NCBI RefSeq assembly: GCF_900114455.1
Contig: NZ_FOTC01000002.1
Coordinates: forward strand, 153,012 to 217,011
From: Halogranum rubrum
GTDB lineage: Archaea; Halobacteriota; Halobacteria; Halobacteriales; Haloferacaceae
Direction of reading: 5' to 3'
DNA length: 64,000 bases
This document shows, piece after piece, positions 16,617 to 26,282 of this stretch; position 1 is the first letter of the stretch; every line of letters begins with the position of its first letter. Under the pieces are notes generated by a model. That model searched no databases. It was not told where the DNA came from and saw only the letters and a list, made by a program, of their open reading frames with translations. The translations under genes were made by a program, and so were the position numbers.

Positions 16617-16934
16617 TCACTCCAGTTCGTACTCGGTGAGTCCGGCCTGTTCCACCGACGGCGTGTAGAGTCGACGCCGGCGCTTATCGTACGCGCCGTC
16701 GAGTCGCGGTTGTCGGTAACGACCGACGAGATAGGCGTCGGCAGGAGAGTCGTCGTCGGGGTCCGCACGCCGAACCCAGACGTGGCCGTCACCCCGCGTC
16801 GAGAGGTCGTCGGCCCACGCGTCGGCGGCCGGTCGGTCGTCGAACTCCCAGCGCGTCCCGTCGCGACAGACGGCCGCCCCGACAGCGCCGTTCGTTCGGC
16901 GGGCCGAGCGTTTCACGTCGACGACGTAGGTCAC
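16617..16934 (-). CDS. Hypothetical haloarchaeal protein
   Basis: A 105-residue acidic-to-basic soluble protein. The GTG at 16934 is taken as the start (VTYVVDVKRSARRTNGAVGA...), since the frame further upstream has non-coding composition and many Cys/His. The product has a pattern of beta strands (TYVVDV, AAVCRDGTRWEF, VWVRRADP) and a short helix (AADAWADDLSTR), resembling small haloarchaeal proteins that align a query residue range with DUF2188-like folds. The tail is rich in Arg (YDKRRRRLYTP). No function is recognised. Confidence 0.55.
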   Translation of the reverse strand: MTYVVDVKRSARRTNGAVGAAVCRDGTRWEFDDRPAADAWADDLSTRGDGHVWVRRADPDDDSPADAYLVGRYRQPRLDGAYDKRRRRLYTPSVEQAGLTEYELE

Positions 16935-17044
16935 ACCCCGTATACTTGGTCGAGACACATGAACCGGTCGACACGGGTGGACCGTGTGACAGACACACAG
17001 TGACAACACAACAGTTAATTTAACATATAGTCATAAAAGACAGT

Positions 17045-18268
17045 ATGCAAAAGAAGTTTGTTCGGCGCGAGGTCCTCCGCCTCGTCGCTGGTGGCGGTGC
17101 AGTTGCACTCGCCGGTTGTCTCGGCGGGTCAGACGAGGGAACCACCGACGACGTGGTGACGCAGTCGCCGGCGTCGACTGGAGACGACGCGACGGAGACG
17201 GCGACAGCCACGCCGACGGCGACTACCGAGACGGCGACACCCGAACCGAGCCCGTCGGCCACTGCGTGGGCACAGGCCTACGGCGACGCCGCGAACACTG
17301 GGTTCGCGGCCGAAGGCAACGCGACGACGGGGGTTGTTCGGTGGACCGCAAAACTGGACGGTCGGCTACAGGCACCGCCAGTCGTCTTCGGTGACCGACT
17401 GTTCGCGGTCTCTGGGAAGACGCTCGCTGCTCACACCCGTCGAGATGGGAGCGAGCAGTGGACGCGTACGTTCGGAGCGACACTCGAACACGCAGCAGCC
17501 TGCACGGACGAGACGCTGCTCGTCGCCGCCGACAGACTCTATGCACTCGAACCTGCGACGGGGAAGACGCGCTGGGAGTCAGTTGTCGGTGACGGCCCGC
17601 GAACCGACCTGACTGTCCACGACGGTGTCGTCTACTTCGGTGCGGCGGACTCGAAAGTCTACGGCCTCCGCGTCGCCGACGGTGAGCAGGTCGCTCGTTC
17701 GGCGCTGTTCCCGCACGGCGGCGTCCAGACGCCCGCCGTCGACGACTCGGGCGTCGTCGTCACGGCATCCGACGAAGTCACTGGCCTCAACAAGCGCGGC
17801 GCACAGCAGTGGGACCACGAGACGGAGTCGACTGTCAACGCCCCACCGACCATCGCTGGTGACGTCGTCTACGCGGGCACGTCCGACGGAGACCTCCGCT
17901 GTCTCGACCGGTCGACCGGGTCGAAACGGTGGTCGGTCTCGTTCGAGAGCAGTATCCTCACGCCACCGAGCGTCAGCGACGAGGGCGTGTTCGTCGTCGC
18001 TGGACAGACGCTCCACTGCGTCGACCCCGAGTCCGGCGACGTCCGGTGGAGCCAGCGCGTCGACGATGCGACACTCACGGGTCCGAGTCACGCGCCCGGC
18101 GTCGTCTACGTCGGTTCGGCCGGTCATCGCGTCTTCGCATTCGATACCGAGGACGGAGCAAAGCTCTGGGCGAAGAAGACGGGTCACCCCGTCGTCGTCG
18201 CTCCGACGCTCGTCGGCGACAGCCTCTATGCAGGGACGAGCGACGGCACGCTCTACGCGTTCGAGTGA
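17045..18268 (+). CDS. PQQ-binding-like beta-propeller lipoprotein
   Basis: A 407-residue exported lipoprotein. The N-terminus has a Tat-like RRE motif, a hydrophobic stretch and a lipobox ending AVALAGC, so it is probably anchored by lipid to the outer face of the membrane. A Thr-rich linker of about 50 residues (TATATPTATTETATPEP) follows, likely glycosylated. The rest is a seven- or eight-bladed propeller with repeated units such as LYALEPATGKTRWE, VYGLRVADGEQ, LRCLDRSTGSKRWS and VFAFDTEDGAKLW. Such proteins resemble BamB and PQQ dehydrogenases but lack enzyme residues; binding or scaffolding is likely. The 252 bp downstream hold no supported gene. Confidence 0.85.
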   Translation: MQKKFVRREVLRLVAGGGAVALAGCLGGSDEGTTDDVVTQSPASTGDDATETATATPTATTETATPEPSPSATAWAQAYGDAANTGFAAEGNATTGVVRWTAKLDGRLQAPPVVFGDRLFAVSGKTLAAHTRRDGSEQWTRTFGATLEHAAACTDETLLVAADRLYALEPATGKTRWESVVGDGPRTDLTVHDGVVYFGAADSKVYGLRVADGEQVARSALFPHGGVQTPAVDDSGVVVTASDEVTGLNKRGAQQWDHETESTVNAPPTIAGDVVYAGTSDGDLRCLDRSTGSKRWSVSFESSILTPPSVSDEGVFVVAGQTLHCVDPESGDVRWSQRVDDATLTGPSHAPGVVYVGSAGHRVFAFDTEDGAKLWAKKTGHPVVVAPTLVGDSLYAGTSDGTLYAFE

Positions 18269-18520
18269 GCGAGAGATACTGAACTCCGATACGTTTATGC
18301 ACATCATCGTTCCGACTTCTAGTGTTCCGTCCAGTACGCAGGCACTGCGTTAGGCCAACTCTGCACGGTCGGAACCGCACCGCACGCGGCCACGATTTTC
18401 TCGCACACCACGGCCGCGTGCAGGTTCGTGCGAGCGTTGGTTCTGGAGACGCCGCCGAGCGACGCGACTCTCGTGTATCCACGTACGAAGTAAAACCGGG
18501 ACGCACGGCCGTCTCTGGCG

Positions 18521-20092
18521 TCAGTCGTCCGCCGGGGTCGGGGCCGGGTCCGAGGCGAGCAGTCGGTCGAGGGCGTCGACCATCGCGACGACGCTCGCGC
18601 GGGTGATGTCCGAGTCGGAGGCGGCGACGGTGACCGTCCGGTCGTTTCGGGACATCTGGACTTCGACGGTGACCATCGCGTCCGTCCCGCCGGTGATGGC
18701 GTCGACGTGATAGGAGTCCAACTGGGCGTTCGCGCTCGCGCCGAGTGCCGAGCGGACAGCTTCGACGGCGGCGTCGACCGGCCCACTGCCGGTACCGGAA
18801 GCGACGCGCTCCTCGCCGTCGACGAGAAGGCGAACGCTGGCCGTCGGCGTCCCGCCACCGCTCGCGGCGGTGAGGTCTTTCAGTTCGACGCGACGCTCAC
18901 GCTCGCGACCCTGCACCTCCTCGGCGATGGTGAGCAGGTCGGCGTCGGTGACGCGCTTGCCCCGGTCGCCGAGCGTCTTGACGCGTTCGACGACAGTCGA
19001 GAGTTCGTCGTCGTCGACGTCGACGTCGTGTTCTTCTAACGCGGCGCGGACACCCGCACGTCCGGCGTGCTTGCCGAGTACGAGACGGCGTTCACGACCG
19101 ACCGTCTCGGGCGCGTACGGTTCGTACATCGAGTCGTCTTTGAGCGTGCCGTCGGTGTGGATGCCGCTCTCGTGGGTGAACGCGTTCTGACCGACGACGG
19201 CTTTGTTGGGTGCGAGGTCGACACCCGTCGAGTGGGCGACGAGTTGGGCGAGGTCGTACAGTTCGTCGAGTTTCGCCGTCTCCACGCCGTAGCAGTGGTG
19301 GAGCGCGATGGCAACCTCTTCGAGTGCGACGTTGCCCGCGCGTTCGCCGATGCCGTTGACCGTCGCGTGAACCATGTCTGCTCCGGCGGCGAGGCTGGCG
19401 TAGACGTTCGTCATCGCCAACCCGAGGTCGTCGTGCGTGTGCGTACTCGTCGGCCCGAGGGCGGCGAGTCGGGAGACGGCCTCGTAGGTGTGTTCGGGAC
19501 TCGTGTGGCCGACCGTGTCGGCGAAACACGAGCGGTCGGCACCGGCGTCGAGACCCGCCTTCGCGAGTCGTTCGAGGAAGTCGAGGTCGGCCCGCGAACC
19601 GTCTTCGCCGAGAATCTCGACCCAGAGTCCGTGGTCTTTCGCGTAGGCCACGAGGTCTTCGGTCTTCGAGACGACGTCGTCTCGCGTCGTCCCGACTTTC
19701 GTCTCGACGTGGCGGTCGCTGGCGGGGACGACGAGTGTGACGCCGTCGACGTCGCAGTCGAGTGCGAGGTCGATGTCGTTCTGGACGCCGCGGGCGAAAC
19801 TCGTCACCTTCGCGTCGAGACCGAGGTCCGTCACGCGACGGATGGTCTCGCGCTCGCCCGCGCCGGTGCAGGCGCTCCCCGCTTCGATGACGGAGACGTT
19901 CGCCCGGTCGAGCGCGCGTGCGATGTCGGCTTTCTCCGCGGGTGTTAGCGAGACACCTGGTGCCTGCTCGCCGTCGCGGAGTGTAGTGTCGAGAAGCTGT
20001 ACATGTCTGTCAGAAGTGAGGGGAACTTCGGGAGAGCCCCGGAATAACTCGGTCACGGTATGTGGGTCGTCAGTTGACTCGGAGAATTTCAC
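18521..20092 (-). CDS. 2-isopropylmalate / (R)-citramalate synthase family protein
   Basis: A 523-residue acyl-CoA condensing enzyme of the HMGL-like family. The TIM barrel (about residues 30-300) has the DTTLRDGEQAPGVSL signature, the metal-binding STHTHDDLGLA segment and the NGIGERAGN motif. An allosteric LeuA dimer domain occupies about residues 395-515. It condenses acetyl-CoA with 2-oxoisovalerate (leucine pathway) or pyruvate (citramalate route to isoleucine). The two activities cannot be separated by eye; related haloarchaeal proteins are annotated both ways. It stands alone, with no leuBCD or ilv genes in the window. The extension of about 25 residues before the barrel is ordinary. 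Confidence 0.85.
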   Translation of the reverse strand: MKFSESTDDPHTVTELFRGSPEVPLTSDRHVQLLDTTLRDGEQAPGVSLTPAEKADIARALDRANVSVIEAGSACTGAGERETIRRVTDLGLDAKVTSFARGVQNDIDLALDCDVDGVTLVVPASDRHVETKVGTTRDDVVSKTEDLVAYAKDHGLWVEILGEDGSRADLDFLERLAKAGLDAGADRSCFADTVGHTSPEHTYEAVSRLAALGPTSTHTHDDLGLAMTNVYASLAAGADMVHATVNGIGERAGNVALEEVAIALHHCYGVETAKLDELYDLAQLVAHSTGVDLAPNKAVVGQNAFTHESGIHTDGTLKDDSMYEPYAPETVGRERRLVLGKHAGRAGVRAALEEHDVDVDDDELSTVVERVKTLGDRGKRVTDADLLTIAEEVQGRERERRVELKDLTAASGGGTPTASVRLLVDGEERVASGTGSGPVDAAVEAVRSALGASANAQLDSYHVDAITGGTDAMVTVEVQMSRNDRTVTVAASDSDITRASVVAMVDALDRLLASDPAPTPADD

Positions 20093-20234
20093 AGCCAGCC
20101 GCCTCGCGGCGACTTACTCTATCCTCGTCTGTCGGGGTGTGTTCCGACATTGTACTCGGTACCATGCCTCCAGGTGTCATAAAGGAGCGGGTTCGGACAG
20201 CATTTGGTGTCAACTTGGCCGCTCGGCACCTCTC

Positions 20235-20600
20235 TCACACCGCTCCGTCGTCGCCGTCGAGAACGACGGTGTCGCCGACGTCGACGCCGTCTGCGGCACC
20301 GGCGGGGAGTTCGTAGACGACGTCTGCGGTGTTCCACCCCAGCCCGGTCCACGCCGAGAGTCGCTTCGTTCCCACGACTTCGTCGTCGACGACCCAGAGC
20401 GCGTCGATGGCGAAGGGGACGAACAGCATGTGGAGACTCCGCGTTCCCACCTCGTCGAACGGGAACGCCAGTGCGTAGTCGTCCGGAATCGACCGACGGA
20501 ACATCAATCCACGGGCCTGCGAGAGCACCCCGTCTGCGACGTCGACGTGACTAGCGAGCACACGAGGATTGCCTCCATTCGGGTCGTGGATGAGTTGCAC
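20235..20600 (-). CDS. DUF192 domain-containing protein
   Basis: A 121-residue small protein of the DUF192 family (ACR/COG1430). The hallmarks are LSQARGLMFRRSIPDDYALAF followed by SLHMLFVPFAIDALWVVD, the conserved GLM and HMxFVPFxID segments. The GTG at 20600 is chosen because homologues begin at this Leu-Ile-His region and a TTTTTGTG box near 20624-20631 lies about 27 bp upstream; a longer frame reaches 20657. The function is unknown. Some bacterial members are secreted, but no signal is visible here. Confidence 0.8.
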   Translation of the reverse strand: MQLIHDPNGGNPRVLASHVDVADGVLSQARGLMFRRSIPDDYALAFPFDEVGTRSLHMLFVPFAIDALWVVDDEVVGTKRLSAWTGLGWNTADVVYELPAGAADGVDVGDTVVLDGDDGAV

Positions 20601-20735
20601 GAGTGCCCCTACGGCCTCTCTCACAAAAACTGTCTGGGCAAACAGACCGAGTTGCACCCGGTACGGTCAGAGGAAAATATTACCTATTTAAAAAATGAAA
20701 ATTGTTAAGTACTGACTCTGGGGCTAGTCGGTCGG

Positions 20736-22901
20736 ATGCAACTACGAACCATACTAACGGCACTCATGGTTGTGACTGCCAGTTCGGTCGTGCTGACCGG
20801 CGGCGCGCTCGCAACCACAGCAGCGAGCGGGACGAGCGCGCAACTCGACGCCTCGGCCGCTGGCGACTTTCACAAACCGAAGGACGTCGTGAACGACTCC
20901 ACGACGAAGTATCGCAAGGGCGAACCCGCTGCGGACTACTTCGAACACCCCGACGACCCCTCCTCGATAACCGTCGACTCCGCGACGAGTGCGGCCGGTG
21001 GCTCCGGTGGCAGTGCTGACGCGCAGTCTATCGAGATGGACCCGAGCGACGACACCGAAGACGCCGAACTCGTCGGTGAGACGAAACTGTTCTACACCTC
21101 CGGTCCCGACGGCTACGCGTTCAAGCAGTTTACCGCCGTCTCGGTCGGTGACAACGTCGAGGTGTGGGTTGCACGCAACATGTCGTTCCCCGCTGCGGAC
21201 GACCCGCGACAGGACCCCGTCATCTCCGAGGAACAGGCCGAGGCACTGACCGAGCAGTTCGACGAGCGGATGTACGACCCCGAAGTCGAAGTGTTCGGCA
21301 AGCCGAAGGCGCGCGACGGCATCAACTCGACGCTCTCGCAACTCGGCCTCTTCCCCGAAGACTACTACAACACCGGCGAGGGAAGCGGTGACCGCACCAT
21401 CCTCCTCGTCGACAACATCCGCGACGAGAACTACTACGACTCGGACTACCCGGTCTACATCGCGGGCTACTACTCCTCGACGGTGCAGGACTACTCGAAC
21501 CGCAACATCGTCAACGTCGACTCCTACGGGTGGGACGACGTGAACGAGACGGACAGAACGGTCGGCTACGAGGGTACGCTCGCCCACGAGTTCCAACATC
21601 TCATCCACAACGACCTCGACGCCGACGAGACGACGTGGGTGAACGAAGGGATGTCCGACTACGCAGAGGTCGTGACGGGCTACGGCGTCTCCGAGGGCCA
21701 CGTCACCGCCTACGAAGAGATTCCGTACAACTCGCTGACCAACTGGGAGGACCAAGGCGCCATCAACGTGCTCGCGGACTACGGTATCGCGTTCGCCTTC
21801 CAGATGTACCTCGACGACCAGTACGGCCAGGAGTTCATCAGTAACCTCGCACAAGAGGACGCGAACGGCATCGCGGGCGTCGAGAAGACTCTCGACGAAG
21901 TCGGCGCGAAGCGTGACTTCTACGAACTGTACCAAGACTTCTCGACGGCCGTCGTCCTCGACGACGTCGACAAGCCGAACAAAGACGAGTACGACATCGA
22001 CGGTATCGACCTCGAGGTCAACACCTCCGAAGACGTCGGCACGGCCGGCGCGTGGGGGACCAACTACCAGGAGATAGACGTCGCCGACAAAGGTCCCGTC
22101 AAGAGCGTCTCCGTCACCGGGACGGAGTTCATCGGCACGAAGTGGCAGACGGCGACCGACCCCGTCACCGGCGAGGGCGACGTGCTCTACTCCGGGTCCG
22201 GCAATCTGCTGGACCGCCACGCCATCGTCGAAGCGGACCTCTCGGAGGGCGACTCGACGCTGACCTACGAGACCTACTACGACATCGAGTCGACGTGGGA
22301 CTACGGCTTCGTCCAAGTCTCGACCGACGGCGGCGAGACGTGGGAGAGTGTCGAAACCGACGAGATGAGCAGTGAACTCGCCGACGGTGCACACCCGACG
22401 GTCGAGGCGAACGTCCCCGGATACACCGGCACGTCCGACGGATGGGTCGAGCAATCGGTCGACCTCTCCGAGTACGAAGGCGAAGGTGACGTGCTCGTCT
22501 CCTTCCGCTACGCCACCGACTGGGCGTTCATCCAACCCGGCATGTACGTGAAGAACGTGCAGGTCGCCGGCGAGGACGTCGCCACCGACAGCACCGAACC
22601 TTACATGAGTCTCCGTGAGGCCACCGGCGACAACGTCGAGTACCAGTTCACGTTCATCGGCATCAAGCAGAACGGGAACTACAAGGTCAAACAACTCGAC
22701 ATGCGCACTTTCGACGAGAACGGAGAACAGGACCTCAAGCAGTTCCTCCACAACGGGAACTTCGAGACGGTCATCGTCGCGTCGACGTGGGCCGCAGGTG
22801 AGGACGAGAGCGGCCGCGTCCCGGTCGGCGCGGAGTTCACGTTCGCCGGTGAGAACGAAGAGAAAGGTAACGACGGCAAGCAGAAGGGTCACGAGAAGTA
22901 G
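20736..22901 (+). CDS. Secreted zinc metalloprotease, immune inhibitor A-like
   Basis: A 721-residue exported protein with a classic signal peptide (about 30 residues ending ALATTAAS), a propeptide-like acidic region, and a gluzincin-type catalytic site HEFQH at residues 284-288 followed by WVNEGMSDYAE, which supplies the downstream Glu. The C-terminal part carries a MAM/immune-inhibitor-A-like beta domain (DYGFVQVSTDGGETWESV and YEGEGDVLVSFRYATDW). It probably degrades extracellular protein. The tail (KGNDGKQKGHEK) is unusually basic and there is no PGF-CTERM anchor, so it is likely released. The upstream AT-rich stretch 20671-20706 carries its promoter. Confidence 0.85.
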   Translation: MQLRTILTALMVVTASSVVLTGGALATTAASGTSAQLDASAAGDFHKPKDVVNDSTTKYRKGEPAADYFEHPDDPSSITVDSATSAAGGSGGSADAQSIEMDPSDDTEDAELVGETKLFYTSGPDGYAFKQFTAVSVGDNVEVWVARNMSFPAADDPRQDPVISEEQAEALTEQFDERMYDPEVEVFGKPKARDGINSTLSQLGLFPEDYYNTGEGSGDRTILLVDNIRDENYYDSDYPVYIAGYYSSTVQDYSNRNIVNVDSYGWDDVNETDRTVGYEGTLAHEFQHLIHNDLDADETTWVNEGMSDYAEVVTGYGVSEGHVTAYEEIPYNSLTNWEDQGAINVLADYGIAFAFQMYLDDQYGQEFISNLAQEDANGIAGVEKTLDEVGAKRDFYELYQDFSTAVVLDDVDKPNKDEYDIDGIDLEVNTSEDVGTAGAWGTNYQEIDVADKGPVKSVSVTGTEFIGTKWQTATDPVTGEGDVLYSGSGNLLDRHAIVEADLSEGDSTLTYETYYDIESTWDYGFVQVSTDGGETWESVETDEMSSELADGAHPTVEANVPGYTGTSDGWVEQSVDLSEYEGEGDVLVSFRYATDWAFIQPGMYVKNVQVAGEDVATDSTEPYMSLREATGDNVEYQFTFIGIKQNGNYKVKQLDMRTFDENGEQDLKQFLHNGNFETVIVASTWAAGEDESGRVPVGAEFTFAGENEEKGNDGKQKGHEK

Positions 22902-22986
22902 CGGTCCCTCTCACACCGACTCACCGCGATTACGATTTTTCCCGTCGCCCCGACGGATTCAACTGTCTGCCGCCGTAGCGACAGCC

Positions 22987-23523
22987 ATGGAGAAGACGCC
23001 CACCGGTACCCCGGTCGGCGTAGACGACCCCTACGACGTCGCCGGTCGCTGTGACCACCTCACGAACGACGGCCGGTGTCGCTACGCCCTCCAGTACGCC
23101 GGAAACGACCCGGAGTTCGCCGCCGCCCGCCGCGCCGACGACTACGCCTGTCTCGCGGGCGACGAAGACTGCGAATGGCGTGACTGCCCGCACTACCGCT
23201 CGACCACCGACGGGACGGAGTGCGTACGCTGTGGTCTCGAAGAGGTCCGGATGGCCCACGAGTCGGCCCGGCCTCTGTTAGAGGAACACCACCTCTCGTA
23301 CGGAAACGGCGGTTCGGAGACCGGTGACGACGACGAAGTGAGCCACGAGATTACCGTCGCGCTCTGTCGGTGGTGTCACGCGAAGGTCCACGACTCGTTC
23401 GCTCGCATCGACGACGACGCCAGTCCCGACCCGGAGGCTATCGCCGCCCGCGAGGAACGCCGAGGGAAGGAGATGCAGGAGTTCGGGTTTCAGTCGGCAC
23501 GCGAGCGGTTCGGTGACGAGTGA
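22987..23523 (+). CDS. HNH-finger protein, DUF7097-like
   Basis: A 178-residue acidic protein with two Cys-rich parts. The first (residues 20-90) has a CDHLTNDGRCRYAL, CLAGDEDCEWRDCPHY and CVRCGLEE arrangement that could bind zinc. The second has the HNH/His-Me finger pattern: EEHHLSY, then ALCRWCHAKVHDSF. The HH pair plus CxxCH suits a metal-dependent nuclease fold, but activity is not shown. The ATG at 22987 is chosen over a longer frame that reads back through the protease gene. It sits between the protease and guaA. The family label is from memory. Confidence 0.7.
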   Translation: MEKTPTGTPVGVDDPYDVAGRCDHLTNDGRCRYALQYAGNDPEFAAARRADDYACLAGDEDCEWRDCPHYRSTTDGTECVRCGLEEVRMAHESARPLLEEHHLSYGNGGSETGDDDEVSHEITVALCRWCHAKVHDSFARIDDDASPDPEAIAAREERRGKEMQEFGFQSARERFGDE

Positions 23524-23571
23524 CGGCCAGATGATGCACAGGGATGCGCAAAACGACGCCAGTTCGATTGA

Positions 23572-23579
23572 CTTTTAGG
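23572..23579 (+). promoter_or_regulatory. TATA-like box of guaAA
   Basis: CTTTTAGG is centred 26 bp upstream of the guaAA ATG at 23601, the position expected for a leaderless transcript. Confidence 0.55.
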
Positions 23580-23600
23580 CGCATCTATCCAACCCGGTGT

Positions 23601-24152
23601 ATGACCAGAATCGTCGTCATCGACAACCACGGACAGTTTACGCACCTGGAGGGGCGCGCGCTGCGTGACCTCGGTGTGGACACGGACATCGTCGACAACA
23701 CCACGCCGCCGGAAGAGATCGACGCCGACGGACTTGTCCTCTCCGGCGGGCCAGACATGGACCGTATCGGCCGCTGTGCGGAGTATCTGAAGATGGACGT
23801 TCCGGTGCTCGGCATCTGTCTCGGTCTGCAGGTCATCGCCACGGAACTCGGCGGCAGCGTCGGCGAGGGCGACTACGGTGGCTACGCCGACGTGACGGTC
23901 GAAGTGCTCGACGAGGACGACCCGCTTATCGGCTCTCTCGCCCCCGAGACGCGCGTCTGGGCCAGCCACGCCGACGAGGTCAAGGAACTCCCCGACGGGT
24001 TCACCCACACCGCGACGAGCGACGTCTGTGGCATCGAAGCGATGAGCAACGCCGACGAAGGTCTCTACGGCGTCCAGTGGCACCCCGAGGTTGCGCATAC
24101 AGCAGAGGGTGAGGAAGTGTTCGAGAACTTCATCGACATCTGCTCGCAGTAG
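23601..24152 (+). CDS. guaAA: GMP synthase (glutamine-hydrolysing) subunit A
   Basis: A 183-residue class I glutamine amidotransferase that supplies ammonia to the separate synthetase subunit for XMP to GMP conversion. The catalytic triad is visible: nucleophile Cys73 in GICLGLQ and the His/Glu pair in GVQWHPEVAHT. The oxyanion strand LVLSGGPDMDRIG is intact. Archaea commonly split GuaA into two proteins; the ATP pyrophosphatase subunit is not in this window. The ATG at 23601 is 26 bp after its TATA-like box. The length is normal for archaeal GuaAa. Confidence 0.93.
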   Translation: MTRIVVIDNHGQFTHLEGRALRDLGVDTDIVDNTTPPEEIDADGLVLSGGPDMDRIGRCAEYLKMDVPVLGICLGLQVIATELGGSVGEGDYGGYADVTVEVLDEDDPLIGSLAPETRVWASHADEVKELPDGFTHTATSDVCGIEAMSNADEGLYGVQWHPEVAHTAEGEEVFENFIDICSQ

Positions 24153-24238
24153 CTTCGGTCGCCTCGGTAGTCCCACCGTATTCGTCGGAGTACACGAAAG
24201 TGCGAGAGTTTTAGACGACGGCGAGAAAAGACGCGGCA

Positions 24239-26227
24239 ATGACAGCGACGCAAAGCAACCTCGCTGGGCTGTCGCGGTTCATCTTCCGCGCGCCGCGGTG
24301 GTACTCCAGTCTCGCGTTCGCGCTCCTCATCGCGGCGATGGCCGGCGTCGCCGCCTTCGAGACGGGTCTCCCCGAGCGTACGTGGTCCGGTCTCTTCTTG
24401 TTCGGCCGCGACGCGTGGGAGGGAATCTTCTTCATCGGTATTCCGACTATCATCGCCGCTTTCGGCACGACTGGCGTCGACCGATTCGTCGGCGGGAGAC
24501 TCACGCCGAATCGTTCCTCGCTGCTCGCGTTGGCGTGTGAAGTCATCATCGTCGCCGTCGTCACCGTCGCAGCCATCGCCTCGGTGTTTCTCCCGCTCGA
24601 CCAGGGGTTCGTATTCAACGCCCTCGTCGTCGCACTCGCGTCGGTGTTCGCGCTTCGCCTCCTCGTCATCATGGCCGTCTCACGGTCGTCGATGCTCGTC
24701 GCGTCCGTTCCGGCGAGCATCCAAACCGTCGCTTCGGCCGTGTTGTTGTTCATCTACAGCGGAACCCTCCGATTTCTCGAATTCGGTGGCCCGATTCTCG
24801 ACGCGTACCTCATCCCCTACGTCGGGCAGTACCTCGCCCGCTCCGACCAGGGGCCGGCAGCGCTCTCGGCAGTTCAACCGAGTCACTTCGGTCTCCTCGG
24901 CGTGATGTGCATCATCTACGCCACCGCCGTCTACGTCTTTCTCTACGTCGTCGACCGCCCGTGGCGAAACAGCCTCGGTGTCTCCGTCCTCGATTTCATC
25001 CGTGGGTTCATCGGTCACATCGCCGAAGGCTCTCGTGAGTTAGAAGACTTCTTCGAGCAACTCGGACAGGATGCTATCGTCCCGGTGACTGTCCTCTCGT
25101 TCCGTCGAAGTACCGAGGGCGACGGCGACGGCGAAGAGAAAGCCCGGTTCGTCCTCCCGATGATTCACCCCGGCCCGATGGGCGAAATCGGCGGCGGCAA
25201 CTTCCCCGAACGGGCCGCCCGCCGCTCGGAGGGGATGGCCTTCCCGCCACACGCGACTGCTGGCCACGACTTCAACCTCGTCACCGAGCGTGAAGTCGAC
25301 ACCATCCTCGACGCCGTCGACGACGCTACCGAGCGCATCGAGTACGCGAACGAGGCGACGACGAGCATCCGAACCGAGTCGGGTGAGGCGAACATGCTCG
25401 GCCAAGGGTTCGGCGACGACGCGATGCTCGTCTCCAGTTACGCGCCAGCGTTCGCCGACGACGTCGAGTACGCGGTCGGACTCGCCGCCGCGACGGAGGC
25501 GCGGACACACGGCCTCGACGACGTGCTTCTCGTCGACGCCCACAACTCGAACAACGGTCTCGACGGGCCGGACCTCGGTCACATCACGCCCGGTAGTCAG
25601 CGCTCCTTCGATATGATTCGCGCCGCCGGGTTGGCTGGAGAGACACTCGCAGACGCCGAACGCGGACCGCTCTCACTCGGGACGGCCTGGGACCGAACCG
25701 ACTGGACGCCGCGCGAGGGTATCGGACCGCTCGGCATTCGCGTCGCCGTCACGGAAGTCGCCGAACAGACGACGGCGTACGTGCTCGTCGACGGCAACAA
25801 CATGGAACCGGGACTCCGCGACCGTATCGTGACGGCACTCACCGACGAGACGGTCACGCGCCCGGCCGAAGCACAACCGGTCGCCGCCGACGGAGCGAGA
25901 CGACAGACCGTCGACGTGGTCGAAGTGATGACGACGGACACGCACATCGTCAACACCGTCGAGGCGGACAATCAGGTCGGGGCCGCTCTCGACCAAGACG
26001 AACTCCTCGACCGTATCTCTGCACTCGTCGCCGAGGCGCGCGCAGACTGCGAACCGGTGAGCGCAGGGATGGCCGTCGAAGAGGTCACCGTCACCGTCTT
26101 CGGTAACGACCGAACCGAGACGCTCGCCAGTCACGCCAACGTCGCCGTCTCGATGGGTGGGGCGTTCGCCGCCGCGATTATCCTCTCGGCGATGGTAGTC
26201 AGCGTGCTCATCTTCTTTCTCACGTAA
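24239..26227 (+). CDS. DUF2070 family membrane protein
   Basis: A 662-residue archaeal protein. The N-terminal third has about six or seven membrane helices (residues 15-260). A large cytoplasmic domain follows (about 280-630) with conserved-looking segments FVLPMIHPGPMGEIGGGNFPE, LLVDAHNSNNG and VVEVMTTDTHIVN, and a final helix (640-660). The His/Asp-rich motifs (HPGP, DAHNSNNG, TDTH) suggest a metal-dependent hydrolase site, but no activity is known to me. A GTTTTAGA box at 24208-24215 lies about 28 bp upstream of the ATG. Confidence 0.85.
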   Translation: MTATQSNLAGLSRFIFRAPRWYSSLAFALLIAAMAGVAAFETGLPERTWSGLFLFGRDAWEGIFFIGIPTIIAAFGTTGVDRFVGGRLTPNRSSLLALACEVIIVAVVTVAAIASVFLPLDQGFVFNALVVALASVFALRLLVIMAVSRSSMLVASVPASIQTVASAVLLFIYSGTLRFLEFGGPILDAYLIPYVGQYLARSDQGPAALSAVQPSHFGLLGVMCIIYATAVYVFLYVVDRPWRNSLGVSVLDFIRGFIGHIAEGSRELEDFFEQLGQDAIVPVTVLSFRRSTEGDGDGEEKARFVLPMIHPGPMGEIGGGNFPERAARRSEGMAFPPHATAGHDFNLVTEREVDTILDAVDDATERIEYANEATTSIRTESGEANMLGQGFGDDAMLVSSYAPAFADDVEYAVGLAAATEARTHGLDDVLLVDAHNSNNGLDGPDLGHITPGSQRSFDMIRAAGLAGETLADAERGPLSLGTAWDRTDWTPREGIGPLGIRVAVTEVAEQTTAYVLVDGNNMEPGLRDRIVTALTDETVTRPAEAQPVAADGARRQTVDVVEVMTTDTHIVNTVEADNQVGAALDQDELLDRISALVAEARADCEPVSAGMAVEEVTVTVFGNDRTETLASHANVAVSMGGAFAAAIILSAMVVSVLIFFLT

Positions 26228-26282
26228 CGGCGTCTCCACTCGCGGTATCTGTTTCGACCGCAAGTATCCGAGTTGCACGCGC

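Noticed and set aside
20754..22892. A 712-codon frame on the minus strand opposite the metalloprotease
   Set aside because: Composition of a shadow frame (Val/Asp/Arg-rich, no motif); the plus strand has a signal peptide and the HEFQH site.
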